Assembly (NCBI GenBank): GCA_031281155.1 | Contig: JAITFT010000063.1 | Coordinates: 1-32,819, forward strand | From: Candidatus Fibrimonadaceae bacterium | Lineage (GTDB): Bacteria > Fibrobacterota > Fibrobacteria > Fibrobacterales > Fibrobacteraceae | Direction: 5' to 3' | Length of the DNA stretch: 32,819 nt | Shown here: piece after piece, positions 1 through 8,673 of the stretch | Layout: every line of letters starts with the position of its first letter | Numbering within the stretch: position 1 is the first letter of the stretch | Position numbers and translations under genes: made by a program | Notes under the pieces: generated by a model | What the model saw: only the letters and a program-made list of their open reading frames with translations | Database searches by the model: none | What the model was told of the DNA's origin: nothing

Positions 1-99
1 CACGCCCATGAGTTTGACGAGAAGCCTAGGCATTTCGACAGCAAGCTTCTTGATCGCTTATACTCCCGCGCTGAATTTTCTAATTTTCACAACGCATAA
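1..99 (+). CDS. 3' end of an unidentified gene (partial)
   Basis: Frame 1 is open from the first base to a TAA at 97-99 and gives 32 residues (begins HAHEFDEKPRHFD, ends EFSNFHNA). The composition is mixed and charged like a real protein tail, and the codon use fits the neighbours. The gene starts outside the window. I do not recognise the family. It could be the host gene next to which the recombinase-bearing element sits. A chance open frame of this length is possible. Confidence 0.4.
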   Translation, partial: HAHEFDEKPRHFDSKLLDRLYSRAEFSNFHNA

Positions 100-280
100 A
101 ATCGCATTTCTGCATAACATAAGCAATCATTAGCTTTATCGCCAACAAGTCCACATGTTACCGAACGAAATAAAACTCTTAAAAACAAAAACAGAACAAA
201 ACGAAAGTATCCAGTACCAAAAAGTTTAAAATTTTTGTATATTTACTGTCGTGTAAATGTCGTAGAAAAAGAGAGGTTTT

Positions 281-1510
281 ATGGCTACTATAGACATTAG
301 ATTTGGACAAATAAAAGACAGGACTGTTGGCTACAAACCTATGCATTATTGCGTAGGGAATAAATCTAAAAAATTCCTGCAAGCGTGCTTGAAAGCACAC
401 GAAATAATTATGGACGTGCTTACACCACAAGCTCGGGCAAGCATTACTCCAAAAGAAGCTAAAGCTGCTGTGCTTGCATATGTGGCTATGGACGAGGCAG
501 GAAAGAAAGAACTTATTAAAAAAATAGCCTTATCTGGTTATGGATTGAAAAACGAAGTGGAATCCGCAACACTTGAAGAATTAGCTAATGCTTGGCTTGA
601 GCAAAGAGTAGCGCAGGGTGCAACGGAACAGCAGAAAAAAATTGCAATGCAGCAGAGACAGGTGTTTTTGGATTTTTTCACAAAAACAGGAATGGAAAAA
701 GTGACAGATTTGAAGCCGGACACTGCACATAAATTCTTAGCTTGGCGTAGCGAAACGAATTATGGAAATAATGGCGGAACAACAACAAGTGCAAGCGTAC
801 TTAGGCTCAATTTACAGATACTCCGGCAAATGGTAAAAATAGCGGCTCGCAATGGGTGGATTGCAAATCAAGGTATTTGGGACGATGTGAAAGTCAAGAG
901 CATTGCAGGAGTTAATACTAAAACCGTTGAGCCCTTGCCTGTTGATTTGCAGAGGAACTTTTTGGAAAAACTTAAAGGAATGAAGGTAGAGCTTCACGAT
1001 TCGGTTTTGCTTTTGCTGTTGACTGGCATGAGAATCGGCGAGCTTGAAAGCTTGTCCCTAGAAAGCATTCGGGGCAATGCAATTGTTTTACACGGCGAGG
1101 CTGTCGGTACTGCGAAGCCTTTGAGTGGCAAGAGTGCAGCTGCGGCAAGGACATTGCCCGTTTGCCCAAGCGTTGCCAAGATTTTTGAGAGGGGGTATAT
1201 TTTCTGTGCAGGAAGAATAAGGCAGACAATTCAATGCGATTGGTTTAAGAAAAAATTCCCTGGTATTCATGCGCATCGATTAAGGCATACATTTGCGGTT
1301 AACAAGCTGCTTTCTAAAACTGCCGATCTGCAAATGGTGAGCTACCAGTTGGGGCATGGGGATATAAGCTTAACGGCGAATCTTTACGGCAAATTTGTTC
1401 CGGAACATTTCAAAGTTGGGTTTGAGGAGGCTATAAAGGAGCGTAAGGAATTGCTGGATTGGCTGGAAAATGGGTATTTTCACGAGAAAAAACCATTTAA
1501 AAACCCTTGA
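281..1510 (+). CDS. Tyrosine recombinase / integrase
   Basis: A 409-aa site-specific recombinase that would cut and rejoin DNA through a covalent 3'-phosphotyrosine. The N-terminal 90 residues are family-specific. A SAM-like core-binding domain covers roughly 96-200 (LANAWLEQRV onward) and the catalytic domain 215-390. The active-site set is visible: Arg251 in TGMRIGEL, a candidate beta-hairpin Lys284, His332 and Arg335 in HRLRHTF, His359 in QLGHGD and the nucleophile Tyr369 in NLYGKF. Length and spacing are normal for phage/ICE integrases, so it is probably active. ATG 281 follows GAGAGG at a good distance; a TATATT -10-like box lies at 238-243 without a clear -35. The stop codon lies inside the terminator hairpin. 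It is the only recombinase seen, so it is the candidate mobiliser of the region. Confidence 0.92.
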   Translation: MATIDIRFGQIKDRTVGYKPMHYCVGNKSKKFLQACLKAHEIIMDVLTPQARASITPKEAKAAVLAYVAMDEAGKKELIKKIALSGYGLKNEVESATLEELANAWLEQRVAQGATEQQKKIAMQQRQVFLDFFTKTGMEKVTDLKPDTAHKFLAWRSETNYGNNGGTTTSASVLRLNLQILRQMVKIAARNGWIANQGIWDDVKVKSIAGVNTKTVEPLPVDLQRNFLEKLKGMKVELHDSVLLLLLTGMRIGELESLSLESIRGNAIVLHGEAVGTAKPLSGKSAAAARTLPVCPSVAKIFERGYIFCAGRIRQTIQCDWFKKKFPGIHAHRLRHTFAVNKLLSKTADLQMVSYQLGHGDISLTANLYGKFVPEHFKVGFEEAIKERKELLDWLENGYFHEKKPFKNP

Positions 1511-1525
1511 AAAAGGGTTTTTAAA
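1496..1525 (+). terminator. Rho-independent terminator of the integrase
   Basis: A perfect 13-bp inverted repeat (1496-1508 and 1513-1525) with a GAAA loop. The GGG is followed by TTTTT within the right arm. The integrase TGA (1508-1510) lies at the stem/loop border, so the hairpin is part of the gene end. Confidence 0.8.
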
Positions 1526-1554
1526 TTCCATCCTGCGTTTAGGATATTGATAAT

Positions 1555-1594
1555 GCAAAACCTAGTTAATTATATATATTTAACTAGGTTTTGC
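1555..1594. promoter_or_regulatory. Palindromic operator over a -10 box, upstream of the AbiEi remnant
   Basis: A perfect 15-bp inverted repeat (GCAAAACCTAGTTAA at 1555-1569 and its complement at 1580-1594) with an AT-only 10-nt centre. A TATATT -10-like box at 1575-1580 falls in the centre, 30 nt before the remnant's ATG at 1610. Known AbiEi antitoxins repress their own promoter by binding inverted repeats, so this fits the operator of the lost abiE operon. It could also fold as a second hairpin after the integrase, but no T-run follows. Confidence 0.55.
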
Positions 1595-1609
1595 GAAGAA
1601 GAGGATATT

Positions 1610-1783
1610 ATGAATATAAAACAGCAAGTATTACAACTTGCAGATGCCAAAGGAATCATTCGGGCTAAAGACCTTGATGCCGCAGGTATTTGCCGAAATT
1701 ATTTATACAAAATGCACAGCGAGGGGCTTTTGGAGAAGATGGCTACTTATATGGTTGCCAGAAGCCAGAAAATGGAGAAATAA
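1610..1783 (+). pseudogene. Truncated AbiEi-type antitoxin (N-terminal winged-helix fragment)
   Basis: A 57-aa product beginning MNIKQQVLQLADAKGIIRA. It matches the N-terminal wing/HTH segment of AbiEi-like regulators ('predicted transcriptional regulator of viral defence system'): an 'AKDLDAAGICRNYLYKM' helix pair, then 'EGLLEKM', where full proteins continue with an RGLY-type strand and about 150-200 more residues. Here the homology stops and a short unrelated tail (MATYMVARSQKMEK) follows. ATG 1610 is chosen because GAGGATATT precedes it; an upstream TTG at 1547 would translate through the palindrome. The gene ends 9 bp from the convergent helicase gene, so a deletion probably removed the rest together with the toxin gene. 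It may still make a DNA-binding fragment. Confidence 0.6.
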
Positions 1784-1792
1784 GGTTCAAAA

Positions 1793-4147
1793 TTAAACAA
1801 CCTCAAACCCCAAACTCTTGTAACTCCTTAACCGTTTCCTATACATCCCCAACAACACCGTCACTTTTTCATCCACATAATCATAAACCCGTATTTCCTT
1901 TTTTCCGTGAAACGCACGGTTAAGGCGACCGGTATATTGAGTAAGCGTTCCCTTCCATGAAAAAGGAAAAACTATGAATAGAGTGTCAAGGCTTGGCAAA
2001 TCAAAACCTTCCCCAAGGTACTTTCCCGTAGAAAGGATTATCTTGTTTTCGTGGGCAGCACTTTGAATTTCCTCCATAATCACTTTTAACTGCTTCTTCC
2101 CAAGCCCGCCTTTCAGCACAAAGAGAGGTGACACATGATCTTTCAGAGCGTTGTTCAATATATCCAGATGCTCTATCCGATCGCTCAAAACAAGGCATTT
2201 CCGACCTTCGCGATGCAAGTCGAGAATATCTTGAACTATCAGCTTATTTCGTTCTTCATTTTGATAAAGACTATGGAATATATCTTGGATAGCAGTTTGC
2301 TCGGTGCTAAAATCGGTGATGCGAGGGAATACTTTTTGTTCAAATAGCGATGCGGTACGGGCACTCGAATAACGGACATCTCCAAGATTCATCAAGACGA
2401 TAGGATGCTGGCCGTCTTTGCGTATAATGGTCGCAGAAAGGCCCAAGCGATAATGTGCTGGGCATTTTCTGATTATCCGCTCAAATGAAACGGCTGAAAT
2501 GTGATGGCATTCGTCAACAATGATTTGGCCATATTCAGACATCCAATTTTCTACGACATTTTTTTTGACAATGCTTTGCATAACAACAATATCAATGATG
2601 CCATTGCGCTTTTTCTTCGTTCCGCTATAATAACCAATATCCTTTTTAGGAATTCCCAGAAATTGATGTATTCGCTCTACCCATTGATCTGCAAGCATTT
2701 TGCGGTGAACTAAAATAATGGTATTCACTTTTCGCTCCGCTATCATTCGGATGGCAACAACGGTCTTACCAAAGGCTGTGGAAGCGGAAAGTATTCCTGT
2801 TTGATTTGCTTTTAGTTTTTGAAAAGCTTCTTCCTGGTCATCTCTAAGTTCACCCTGAAAACTAACTTCAATAGGCTTCCCGTGATTTTGCTTGTCTTGT
2901 AATTCTGGTTTAATTTTGTAATGTTCAAGGATTGCCATAAGGCTATCTAAACATCCAACAGGCAGGCCGATATATTCAGGAAAGAATTCATAGCAGTGAA
3001 GAATGTGCGGTTTGTTCCAAGTTGGAAGTCGCATATTTTGAGCTTGGTAAAATTCTGGATTTGCAAAAGAAGCAAGTCTAAGTATACGGTTACGCAATAC
3101 AGGCGGAAGGCCGGTGTGGTTAATGTAGAGCTGGTCAGCAAGCACTACTTCTACTTTTTGCGGAATCGGCTCAGAAATAACAGGCAAAATGGTAGTTTTT
3201 CTCTGCCATGGCTTGGCTTCATCCTCCATCTCTACAGGATTGTAAACTACGGGCAAAAGTTCGTTTTGCTGAATGGCATTTTGAATGATAGAGTCTAATT
3301 TATTTTCATCCATATACTTTACGGAAGCGAGAAATGCCCACTGATCATCGTAGGGGACCATATCATCATTTAAAAACAGAGTGTGTCCCTTCTCTCTTGC
3401 CGCCTTTTGCAGAGGAAGAGCAATAAGATTGCCAAAGCCGCCTTTAGGCATTGTATCTTGATTTGGAAAAAAACGATCAAATGAATCAAGTCCAATTTCC
3501 GGCCTTCTATCCAATGTGCGTGTCATCAGAAATGCGCCGAGCTTTCGTGCTTTTATTGTCGAGACTGGGTATTCAAAAAAAATCCATACATGAGCACCGT
3601 TTCCAGAACGTGAACGTTCCAAAATGGCAGGTATTTCTTCGAGCTTGCAGGTATTCACGAACGCCTTGGTATCTTCTCGCCACGTATCTTTGTCAAAATC
3701 TACCGCAAGAAAATAACAAGTTTCATTTTGCAGCATTGGGTAAACTCCCATGACAATAGAACCGGTAAGATGGTTTTTAACCACTTCGTCCGTTAGCTGT
3801 ACAAATGAGCGTTTGGAGCAACTGCCGCAGTTTATTTTTGGTTTTTCGCAGATTTCTCGAACCCATTCGTTTCGACATGCAGGCTGGTAACCGGATTTCC
3901 CTGTTTTTTTGCTTTCAAAGCGTTTTGCGTAAACATCTTCTCTGCCTCTGAACAGAGAGCGAAACAGGGTGATTTTCGCTTCAGAGGAGGAATTGTTGGT
4001 TGTTCCAGATACTGAAGCTTCGGAAATAGTCTGCTTGGTTAGAGCGATTTGCTCTTCTTCAAATTGACGTTTTTTAGCTGCTAATAATTGCTCTAACTCC
4101 GCAATTTCTTTTTGGAGATTCAATAAGGAGGCTTCTGTTACAGGCAT
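1793..4147 (-). CDS. TOTE-type archaeo-eukaryotic primase fused to an SF2 helicase
   Basis: A 784-aa fusion. Residues 1-40 are a charged coiled coil. Cys91, Cys100, Cys107 and Cys110 form a zinc-binding cluster. The AEP primase core covers about 115-270, with the metal-binding DFD (Asp150, Asp152) in FLAVDFDK and the SGNGAHVW motif (Ser181-His186). A linker follows, then a superfamily-2 helicase from about 430: Walker A STAFGKT (Lys461), DECH box (545-548), SAT (571-573) and motif VI QYTGRLNR (737-744). This is the layout of primase-helicases annotated as TOTE conflict-system proteins, implicated in defence or mobile-element conflict. No nuclease domain or neighbouring partner is visible, so it may act alone or be a leftover of a larger operon. 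The start has no clear ribosome-binding site, but a TACATT box lies about 15 nt upstream. All key residues are intact. Confidence 0.85.
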   Translation of the reverse strand: MPVTEASLLNLQKEIAELEQLLAAKKRQFEEEQIALTKQTISEASVSGTTNNSSSEAKITLFRSLFRGREDVYAKRFESKKTGKSGYQPACRNEWVREICEKPKINCGSCSKRSFVQLTDEVVKNHLTGSIVMGVYPMLQNETCYFLAVDFDKDTWREDTKAFVNTCKLEEIPAILERSRSGNGAHVWIFFEYPVSTIKARKLGAFLMTRTLDRRPEIGLDSFDRFFPNQDTMPKGGFGNLIALPLQKAAREKGHTLFLNDDMVPYDDQWAFLASVKYMDENKLDSIIQNAIQQNELLPVVYNPVEMEDEAKPWQRKTTILPVISEPIPQKVEVVLADQLYINHTGLPPVLRNRILRLASFANPEFYQAQNMRLPTWNKPHILHCYEFFPEYIGLPVGCLDSLMAILEHYKIKPELQDKQNHGKPIEVSFQGELRDDQEEAFQKLKANQTGILSASTAFGKTVVAIRMIAERKVNTIILVHRKMLADQWVERIHQFLGIPKKDIGYYSGTKKKRNGIIDIVVMQSIVKKNVVENWMSEYGQIIVDECHHISAVSFERIIRKCPAHYRLGLSATIIRKDGQHPIVLMNLGDVRYSSARTASLFEQKVFPRITDFSTEQTAIQDIFHSLYQNEERNKLIVQDILDLHREGRKCLVLSDRIEHLDILNNALKDHVSPLFVLKGGLGKKQLKVIMEEIQSAAHENKIILSTGKYLGEGFDLPSLDTLFIVFPFSWKGTLTQYTGRLNRAFHGKKEIRVYDYVDEKVTVLLGMYRKRLRSYKSLGFEVV

Positions 4148-4239
4148 TTTTCAAGTAATAATGTAGAATTTGATTGCTCTCATTTTTCGTCCTTATAACC
4201 CTAATATTGCTTGCGTAAATTGAGCAAGAAACAGAGTTC

Positions 4240-4254
4240 GCACCACTATGGTGC
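4240..4254. terminator. Small hairpin downstream of the GLUG gene
   Basis: GCACCA/TGGTGC with a 3-nt loop lies 17 nt after the stop of the minus-strand GLUG gene. No T-run follows, so termination activity is uncertain. Confidence 0.25.
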
Positions 4255-4270
4255 ATTTGATTAGAAAAAG

Positions 4271-7200
4271 CTACCTCACTGGCACCTGCAAAATTTTCTT
4301 TTCACTACCGAATGACGTTTTCACAATGTACACTCCTTTCGGCAAATGCCCAAGCGATACTGTATAAACGCCACCGCTGAAGTTTTGCTGCCAAATTAAA
4401 TCTCCTTTCAAATTGAATATTTCAACTACAGCGTTACTGGTTACCTGCAAATTTATACCGTTGTGGATTTGGGTGGCTTGGTTGGAAGTAGCAATTTGCG
4501 GGAAACGTATTGGGGTGCTACCGTCGCTTGAACTACTGCTTGGAGTTATACCACTACTACTGGATGGCGTGTCCGTACTGGAAGAAGACGAGAGTGATGA
4601 CCAACCACTTGTAACGATAATGTCTTCTGGTGGCGCATTATCTGCAATCGCGCCGCCGCTTGGGGTTAAGCAGGCAACATTGGCTATCATCAAATTTTTG
4701 CTTGCTCCGTTGTTTACATTATCGTCAAAAGCCCAAGACATATTGGTTACCTTTGTTAAATCGACAGGCACTGCATTTATATCTCCGGTTGCGCCTCCGC
4801 ACCCTGCGCCTGGCCAGCTACGTGCTAAGTTTAGCGTGGTCAAATCCACGGTTCTCTTAACCCAAGTGCTTTGAGCGGGAGTTATTGGCAAGCCCCATTT
4901 ATTATCGTCTGCTAAAGTCGGGTTAACGCAAATGTCTTTTTGGAATTCCACTAGGAACCAATGCGGGTCCCCTTTGTAATAGTAGGAGATTTCTTTGCAG
5001 TCGGCAATATTTGGATTTCCAGCTGTTTTGTTTCCAATGTATATTCCTGCTCCGCTATATTTATCCGGTGTTGCTAGTGTTATATTCCAAAGTTTTGCTA
5101 CGCCTTCTGAGAAGCCAAGAAAGCCATCGCTATCCTCATATTTTGGGTTGCTAGCTGTTGCATCATTGTACACGTAAACGCCAACATTTCCACCGTAAGC
5201 GGTAGGAACATTTTCAGCATCTTTGCCGTTGTATGCGAAGATGTGGTAGCTTGGAACCTTTATTGAAGGTTTGGGTAAATTGAGCAGATATGGGTAACCG
5301 TTGTTTATTGAGCTTTCAATATCCCAAATTGTATTGAAATTCCAACCTACAAAGTTGGATTGCTGCTTCATCTGTGCGGTGTTTCTACCCCAAATGCCTT
5401 CTTTGCCGCCAACACAAGAGCTTTGCTTGCTTGTTAACGAGTCATAATAACTGTTGGTTATCGTACCAGGATTGGTAACTAGCCATTCAACCGCTTTACC
5501 AATCTGCTTGCCAGCCATAGCACCTTTCTTGGCAGCCTCTAGGTCGAAAGTCTTACTAAAAACAATTAAAAAGCCTGCTATCTGTCCAAATTCTTCGAAA
5601 GGAACCGGGATATCGCTGTTGCTTCCCACAAGTCCACCAGAATAAGACCAAATAGATGTTGAATTCTTTACTTCGCCAATTGAATAACTATTGAATATTT
5701 CGCCTTTTCCATTGATTCCTGCAAGTCCACCGATATAAGGGGCTACTATCCCATTTCCCATAACTACGCTAGCAGAATAACTATTATTTATTGTGCCTGC
5801 ATTGTTTCCAACTAATCCACCGAGTTGATTTTCTCCCGTAACCATTCCTTCAGAATAACAACCACTTATCATACCTTGATTTAATCCTGCTATTCCGCCA
5901 ACCCAAAGTCCAGCAGTACCAGCGACAATGTTATTATTCCCTGTTACTGTACCTGTGTAATAACAATTAATTATAGTGTCTAAGTTAAATCCAACAAATC
6001 CACCAACCCCTATTTTTCCTGATATTACTCCTTCGGAATAGCTGTCTTTTATAGTGCCTGCATTAGTTCCTATCAATCCGCCGACAATAGAATCTCCAAC
6101 TACTTTACTAACAGAATAGCTACTATTTATCTCGCCATAATAATAGTCATTCACCATACCACCAACATTAAGCCCTGCAAGTCCACCAACAAAACTTTTT
6201 CCCGTTATTGCCCCATCGGAATAGCTGCTTCTTATAATGCCAGCATTAGCTCCTGTTAACCCACCAATTCGGTAATTTCCCGTTATTGTACCAGAGAAAT
6301 AGCTGTGGCTTATAGTGCCTATGCTTGTAAGTTGAATCCCATCCTCTTCTTCATCTAAAAATTGATTAATACCGACAAGTCCACCAACAAGAGTATCTCC
6401 TGCTACTGCGCTAGTGGAATGGCTATTACTTATCGTAGCGCCAGTGTTAATACCAACAAGTCCACCAATCATTATACTTCCTGTCACGTCGCCTTCGGAA
6501 TAACTGTCTCTTATAGTACCAAAGACTAAATCGTCTATCGTGCCTCCAAGATTGGCTCCAATAAGCCCACCAACAGCTGATTCTCCCACTACCTTTCCAG
6601 TAAAGTGACAGGTACTTGTCGTACCGCCATTGTTATATCCTATAAGCCCACCAACCATTCTATTTCCTGTCACATCGCTAATGGAATTGCTATTGCTTAT
6701 ATCACTATGGGTATTCCATCCCACTAGCCCGCCAACAAGGACATTTCCAAATACCTCACCAGCGGAATTGCTACCGCTTATATTCCCATCACCACGATTC
6801 CATCCCACCAGTCCGCCAATTCGTTCTGTCCCTATCACTACTCCTGTGGAATAGCTGTTGCTTATCTCACCTTCGTTCAATCCTACTAGTCCACCAACAC
6901 TGTGATGACCTTTCACAATACTTGTGGAATAGGTATCCTTTATCGCGCTTGTACTAGTGTTAAATCCAACCAACCCACCAACATTCAATGAACCTCCAGC
7001 AGCACCTGCTTCAACAATGCTTCCCATTACCATACTAACGGAATAGCTATCATTTATTTCACCTTCGTTATACCCTACAAGCCCACCAATATTTCTCGCA
7101 GGTGTTCCCTGTACTGTTATCGTACCAGCGGAATGACTGCCCCTTACAATGCCATAGTTGCTCCCTATAAGTCCACCGAGTTCTTGAACGCCAGCTACTT

Positions 7201-7825
7201 CGCCGTTGGAATAACAATCAATTATAGTACCGTAGTTATCTGCTACAAGCATACCACCGTTTGCAAATACTTCGATGTAAGAAGCAATTATACCGAGATT
7301 TTTTATCGTTCCATTAGAGCCTAAATATCCGAACAAGCCTAAACTACCAGTGCCATCATAATTATCTCCACCTATATAAACGCCACTCACTACAAAATCA
7401 TTTCCATCAAAAGTCCCTTGGAATCCTAATCCTTCCTTAGAACTACTATAGCCATCACACAAAGGATGCTCAGGAAGAATATCACAAATAGTAGTAGTAG
7501 TACCATAGCTGCCTTCTATCGGACTCCACTTATTGGCAGGAGGGGTTGTTGCCCAGCTTTTCCAATTTATTGTATCGTTGAGCATAATATTTGCACCAAG
7601 CTTAACGATTTTGCCAGCAAAATCATTTCCGTCGTTCACTAATTGCTTAAATCCAGCAAATTGTTGTGCTGTAGTTATGGTAAATTCGCTTGCCAAAGGA
7701 TTATTGGTGTACCAAACCGTATTAGCCGTGCCATTCCAAACGGTTTGCGCAAAAGCCGTTTGAACTCCCACACTTCCAATAAACAGGAAAAACAGGACTT
7801 GCAGAATTTTAGTGGATTTTTTCAT
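4271..7825 (-). CDS. Secreted GLUG-repeat surface protein with T9SS-type C-terminal domain
   Basis: A 1184-aa secreted protein. Residues 1-26 are a signal peptide (cleavage after AFA). An N-terminal domain precedes about 19 GLUG-type repeats (core 'VGGLVGxNxG...SYS', about 165-770), which should form a long right-handed beta-solenoid. A separate domain (about 845-1060, around WFLVEFQKD and VTNMSWAFDD) resembles the carbohydrate-binding-like modules of fibrobacterial surface proteins. A Ser-rich linker and a 75-residue tail of the T9SS sorting-domain type follow (VEIFNLKGDLIWQ ... GVYIVKTSFGSEKKIL). Likely role: cell-surface adhesion or polysaccharide contact. Its ATG overlaps the stop of the upstream M6-like gene (ATGA), with AGGAG before it, so the two are translationally coupled. 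Confidence 0.88.
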   Translation of the reverse strand: MKKSTKILQVLFFLFIGSVGVQTAFAQTVWNGTANTVWYTNNPLASEFTITTAQQFAGFKQLVNDGNDFAGKIVKLGANIMLNDTINWKSWATTPPANKWSPIEGSYGTTTTICDILPEHPLCDGYSSSKEGLGFQGTFDGNDFVVSGVYIGGDNYDGTGSLGLFGYLGSNGTIKNLGIIASYIEVFANGGMLVADNYGTIIDCYSNGEVAGVQELGGLIGSNYGIVRGSHSAGTITVQGTPARNIGGLVGYNEGEINDSYSVSMVMGSIVEAGAAGGSLNVGGLVGFNTSTSAIKDTYSTSIVKGHHSVGGLVGLNEGEISNSYSTGVVIGTERIGGLVGWNRGDGNISGSNSAGEVFGNVLVGGLVGWNTHSDISNSNSISDVTGNRMVGGLIGYNNGGTTSTCHFTGKVVGESAVGGLIGANLGGTIDDLVFGTIRDSYSEGDVTGSIMIGGLVGINTGATISNSHSTSAVAGDTLVGGLVGINQFLDEEEDGIQLTSIGTISHSYFSGTITGNYRIGGLTGANAGIIRSSYSDGAITGKSFVGGLAGLNVGGMVNDYYYGEINSSYSVSKVVGDSIVGGLIGTNAGTIKDSYSEGVISGKIGVGGFVGFNLDTIINCYYTGTVTGNNNIVAGTAGLWVGGIAGLNQGMISGCYSEGMVTGENQLGGLVGNNAGTINNSYSASVVMGNGIVAPYIGGLAGINGKGEIFNSYSIGEVKNSTSIWSYSGGLVGSNSDIPVPFEEFGQIAGFLIVFSKTFDLEAAKKGAMAGKQIGKAVEWLVTNPGTITNSYYDSLTSKQSSCVGGKEGIWGRNTAQMKQQSNFVGWNFNTIWDIESSINNGYPYLLNLPKPSIKVPSYHIFAYNGKDAENVPTAYGGNVGVYVYNDATASNPKYEDSDGFLGFSEGVAKLWNITLATPDKYSGAGIYIGNKTAGNPNIADCKEISYYYKGDPHWFLVEFQKDICVNPTLADDNKWGLPITPAQSTWVKRTVDLTTLNLARSWPGAGCGGATGDINAVPVDLTKVTNMSWAFDDNVNNGASKNLMIANVACLTPSGGAIADNAPPEDIIVTSGWSSLSSSSSTDTPSSSSGITPSSSSSDGSTPIRFPQIATSNQATQIHNGINLQVTSNAVVEIFNLKGDLIWQQNFSGGVYTVSLGHLPKGVYIVKTSFGSEKKILQVPVR

Positions 7826-8220
7826 GAGGAACTCCTATGGTTGAAAATTTTTTGGAACCTGTTACGCATAGCTTCTGCTTGAGAAGAGCTAAACCAAAGT
7901 TTTTTTGGAAGCCCATCAAGAAATTTCTTCTCTGCCTTTGTTCGTTTTTGCTTGTTAGATGCTCGTATTCCAGACGCTTTCAAATCGCCTGATTCATCTT
8001 TAATAGCGTATTCCAGAAAGCCGTCTTTGCCAAATAACAGAGTATATCCGTCGAGTGTTTCCCGCCAACTTACAAATTCATCTCCGAAAAGTTGAATGGT
8101 AATTGTTGAGCCATCCGGCAGCGTGTAATCCGCAGGGTGCGGATACGCCGGTACGGTGTGAGCATGTTGCAAAAGGACAATGCTGAATAAGGCTATGACG
8201 ATTCTAGGAAGCTTTTTCAT
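7822..8220 (-). CDS. Exported protein made only of an M6-metalloprotease N-terminal domain
   Basis: A 132-aa protein with a signal peptide (about 1-25) and one domain like the N-terminal, propeptide-like region of M6-family (immune inhibitor A type) proteases: 'YPHPADYTLPDGSTITIQL', 'GDEFVSWRETLDGYTLL' and 'LDGLPKKLWFSSSQ'. In full-length relatives a zinc protease domain with HExxH follows. Here the gene stops after HRSSS and no HExxH is present. It overlaps the GLUG gene by 4 nt. Either it is the stump of a protease gene interrupted by acquisition of the GLUG gene, or the domain has its own role, such as inhibitor or chaperone. Family assignment is fairly sure, function is not. Confidence 0.7.
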   Translation of the reverse strand: MKKLPRIVIALFSIVLLQHAHTVPAYPHPADYTLPDGSTITIQLFGDEFVSWRETLDGYTLLFGKDGFLEYAIKDESGDLKASGIRASNKQKRTKAEKKFLDGLPKKLWFSSSQAEAMRNRFQKIFNHRSSS

Positions 8221-8277
8221 AGTGATTGAAGTTTTTTAACTCTCGTAAAAACTGAAACTGCGCCGGCCCGGAAAAGG

Positions 8278-8664
8278 CTAGAACAATCCCAAATCAAAAC
8301 AAGTTGTGCCATATGGCAAATTTCCATAAACATAGACGTATACATATGCGTACATAAAACATCTTAAAGCATAATTATCTGCACATTTGGGAATCCATTG
8401 CCATTCATCTTCACATTCTTCTTCGGTTAAACCAATACTGGAAAGTGTAGAACCGACACATAAAGTAAGTCCAGATTGTCCATCATAAGCTTGACATGCT
8501 CCCTTTGTTCCATCACTGGACGAACTAGAAGGCTGTTGCGAATCGCTTGAATATTCTGGTAAGTTGCTACCACCCCCATCCCCCATTGTTCCGCAGGAAG
8601 ACAAAAGTAACAGTGTTAGTGCGGCAATAAATACCGCTAATGAAAGTGAATGAGTTGCTTTCAT
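8278..8664 (-). CDS. Small Ser-rich, Cys-containing lipoprotein
   Basis: A 128-aa product with a signal peptide and lipobox LLSSC (lipidated Cys24), then a Gly/Ser-rich tether (SSDSQQPSSSSS). The compact C-terminal domain has several cysteines, a 'GLTEEECEDEWQWIPKC' segment and an unusual Tyr/Val alternation (YAYVYVYVYG). The two 'EEC...EWQW' and 'C' segments resemble repeats seen in fibrobacterial lipoproteins. A strong AGGAGG lies before the ATG, 9 bp after the barrel gene's stop, so both are in one operon. Function unknown; probably periplasmic or on the cell surface. Confidence 0.75.
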   Translation of the reverse strand: MKATHSLSLAVFIAALTLLLLSSCGTMGDGGGSNLPEYSSDSQQPSSSSSDGTKGACQAYDGQSGLTLCVGSTLSSIGLTEEECEDEWQWIPKCADNYALRCFMYAYVYVYVYGNLPYGTTCFDLGLF

Positions 8665-8673
8665 ATAACCTCC

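Noticed and set aside
1547-1609. Earlier TTG start for the AbiEi remnant
   Set aside because: It would translate through the 15-bp inverted repeat and -10 box and has no ribosome-binding site, whereas GAGGATATT precedes ATG 1610.
4413-4874. 153-aa plus-strand ORF antisense to the GLUG gene
   Set aside because: It mirrors the coding strand of a clear secreted protein, has no ribosome-binding site and no recognisable domain. Other plus-strand frames between 4600 and 7800 are shadows of the same gene.
4900-7300. Periodic DNA repeats that could suggest a CRISPR or satellite array
   Set aside because: The period and sequence follow the GLUG protein repeats in frame; no constant repeat with unique spacers exists here or elsewhere in the window.
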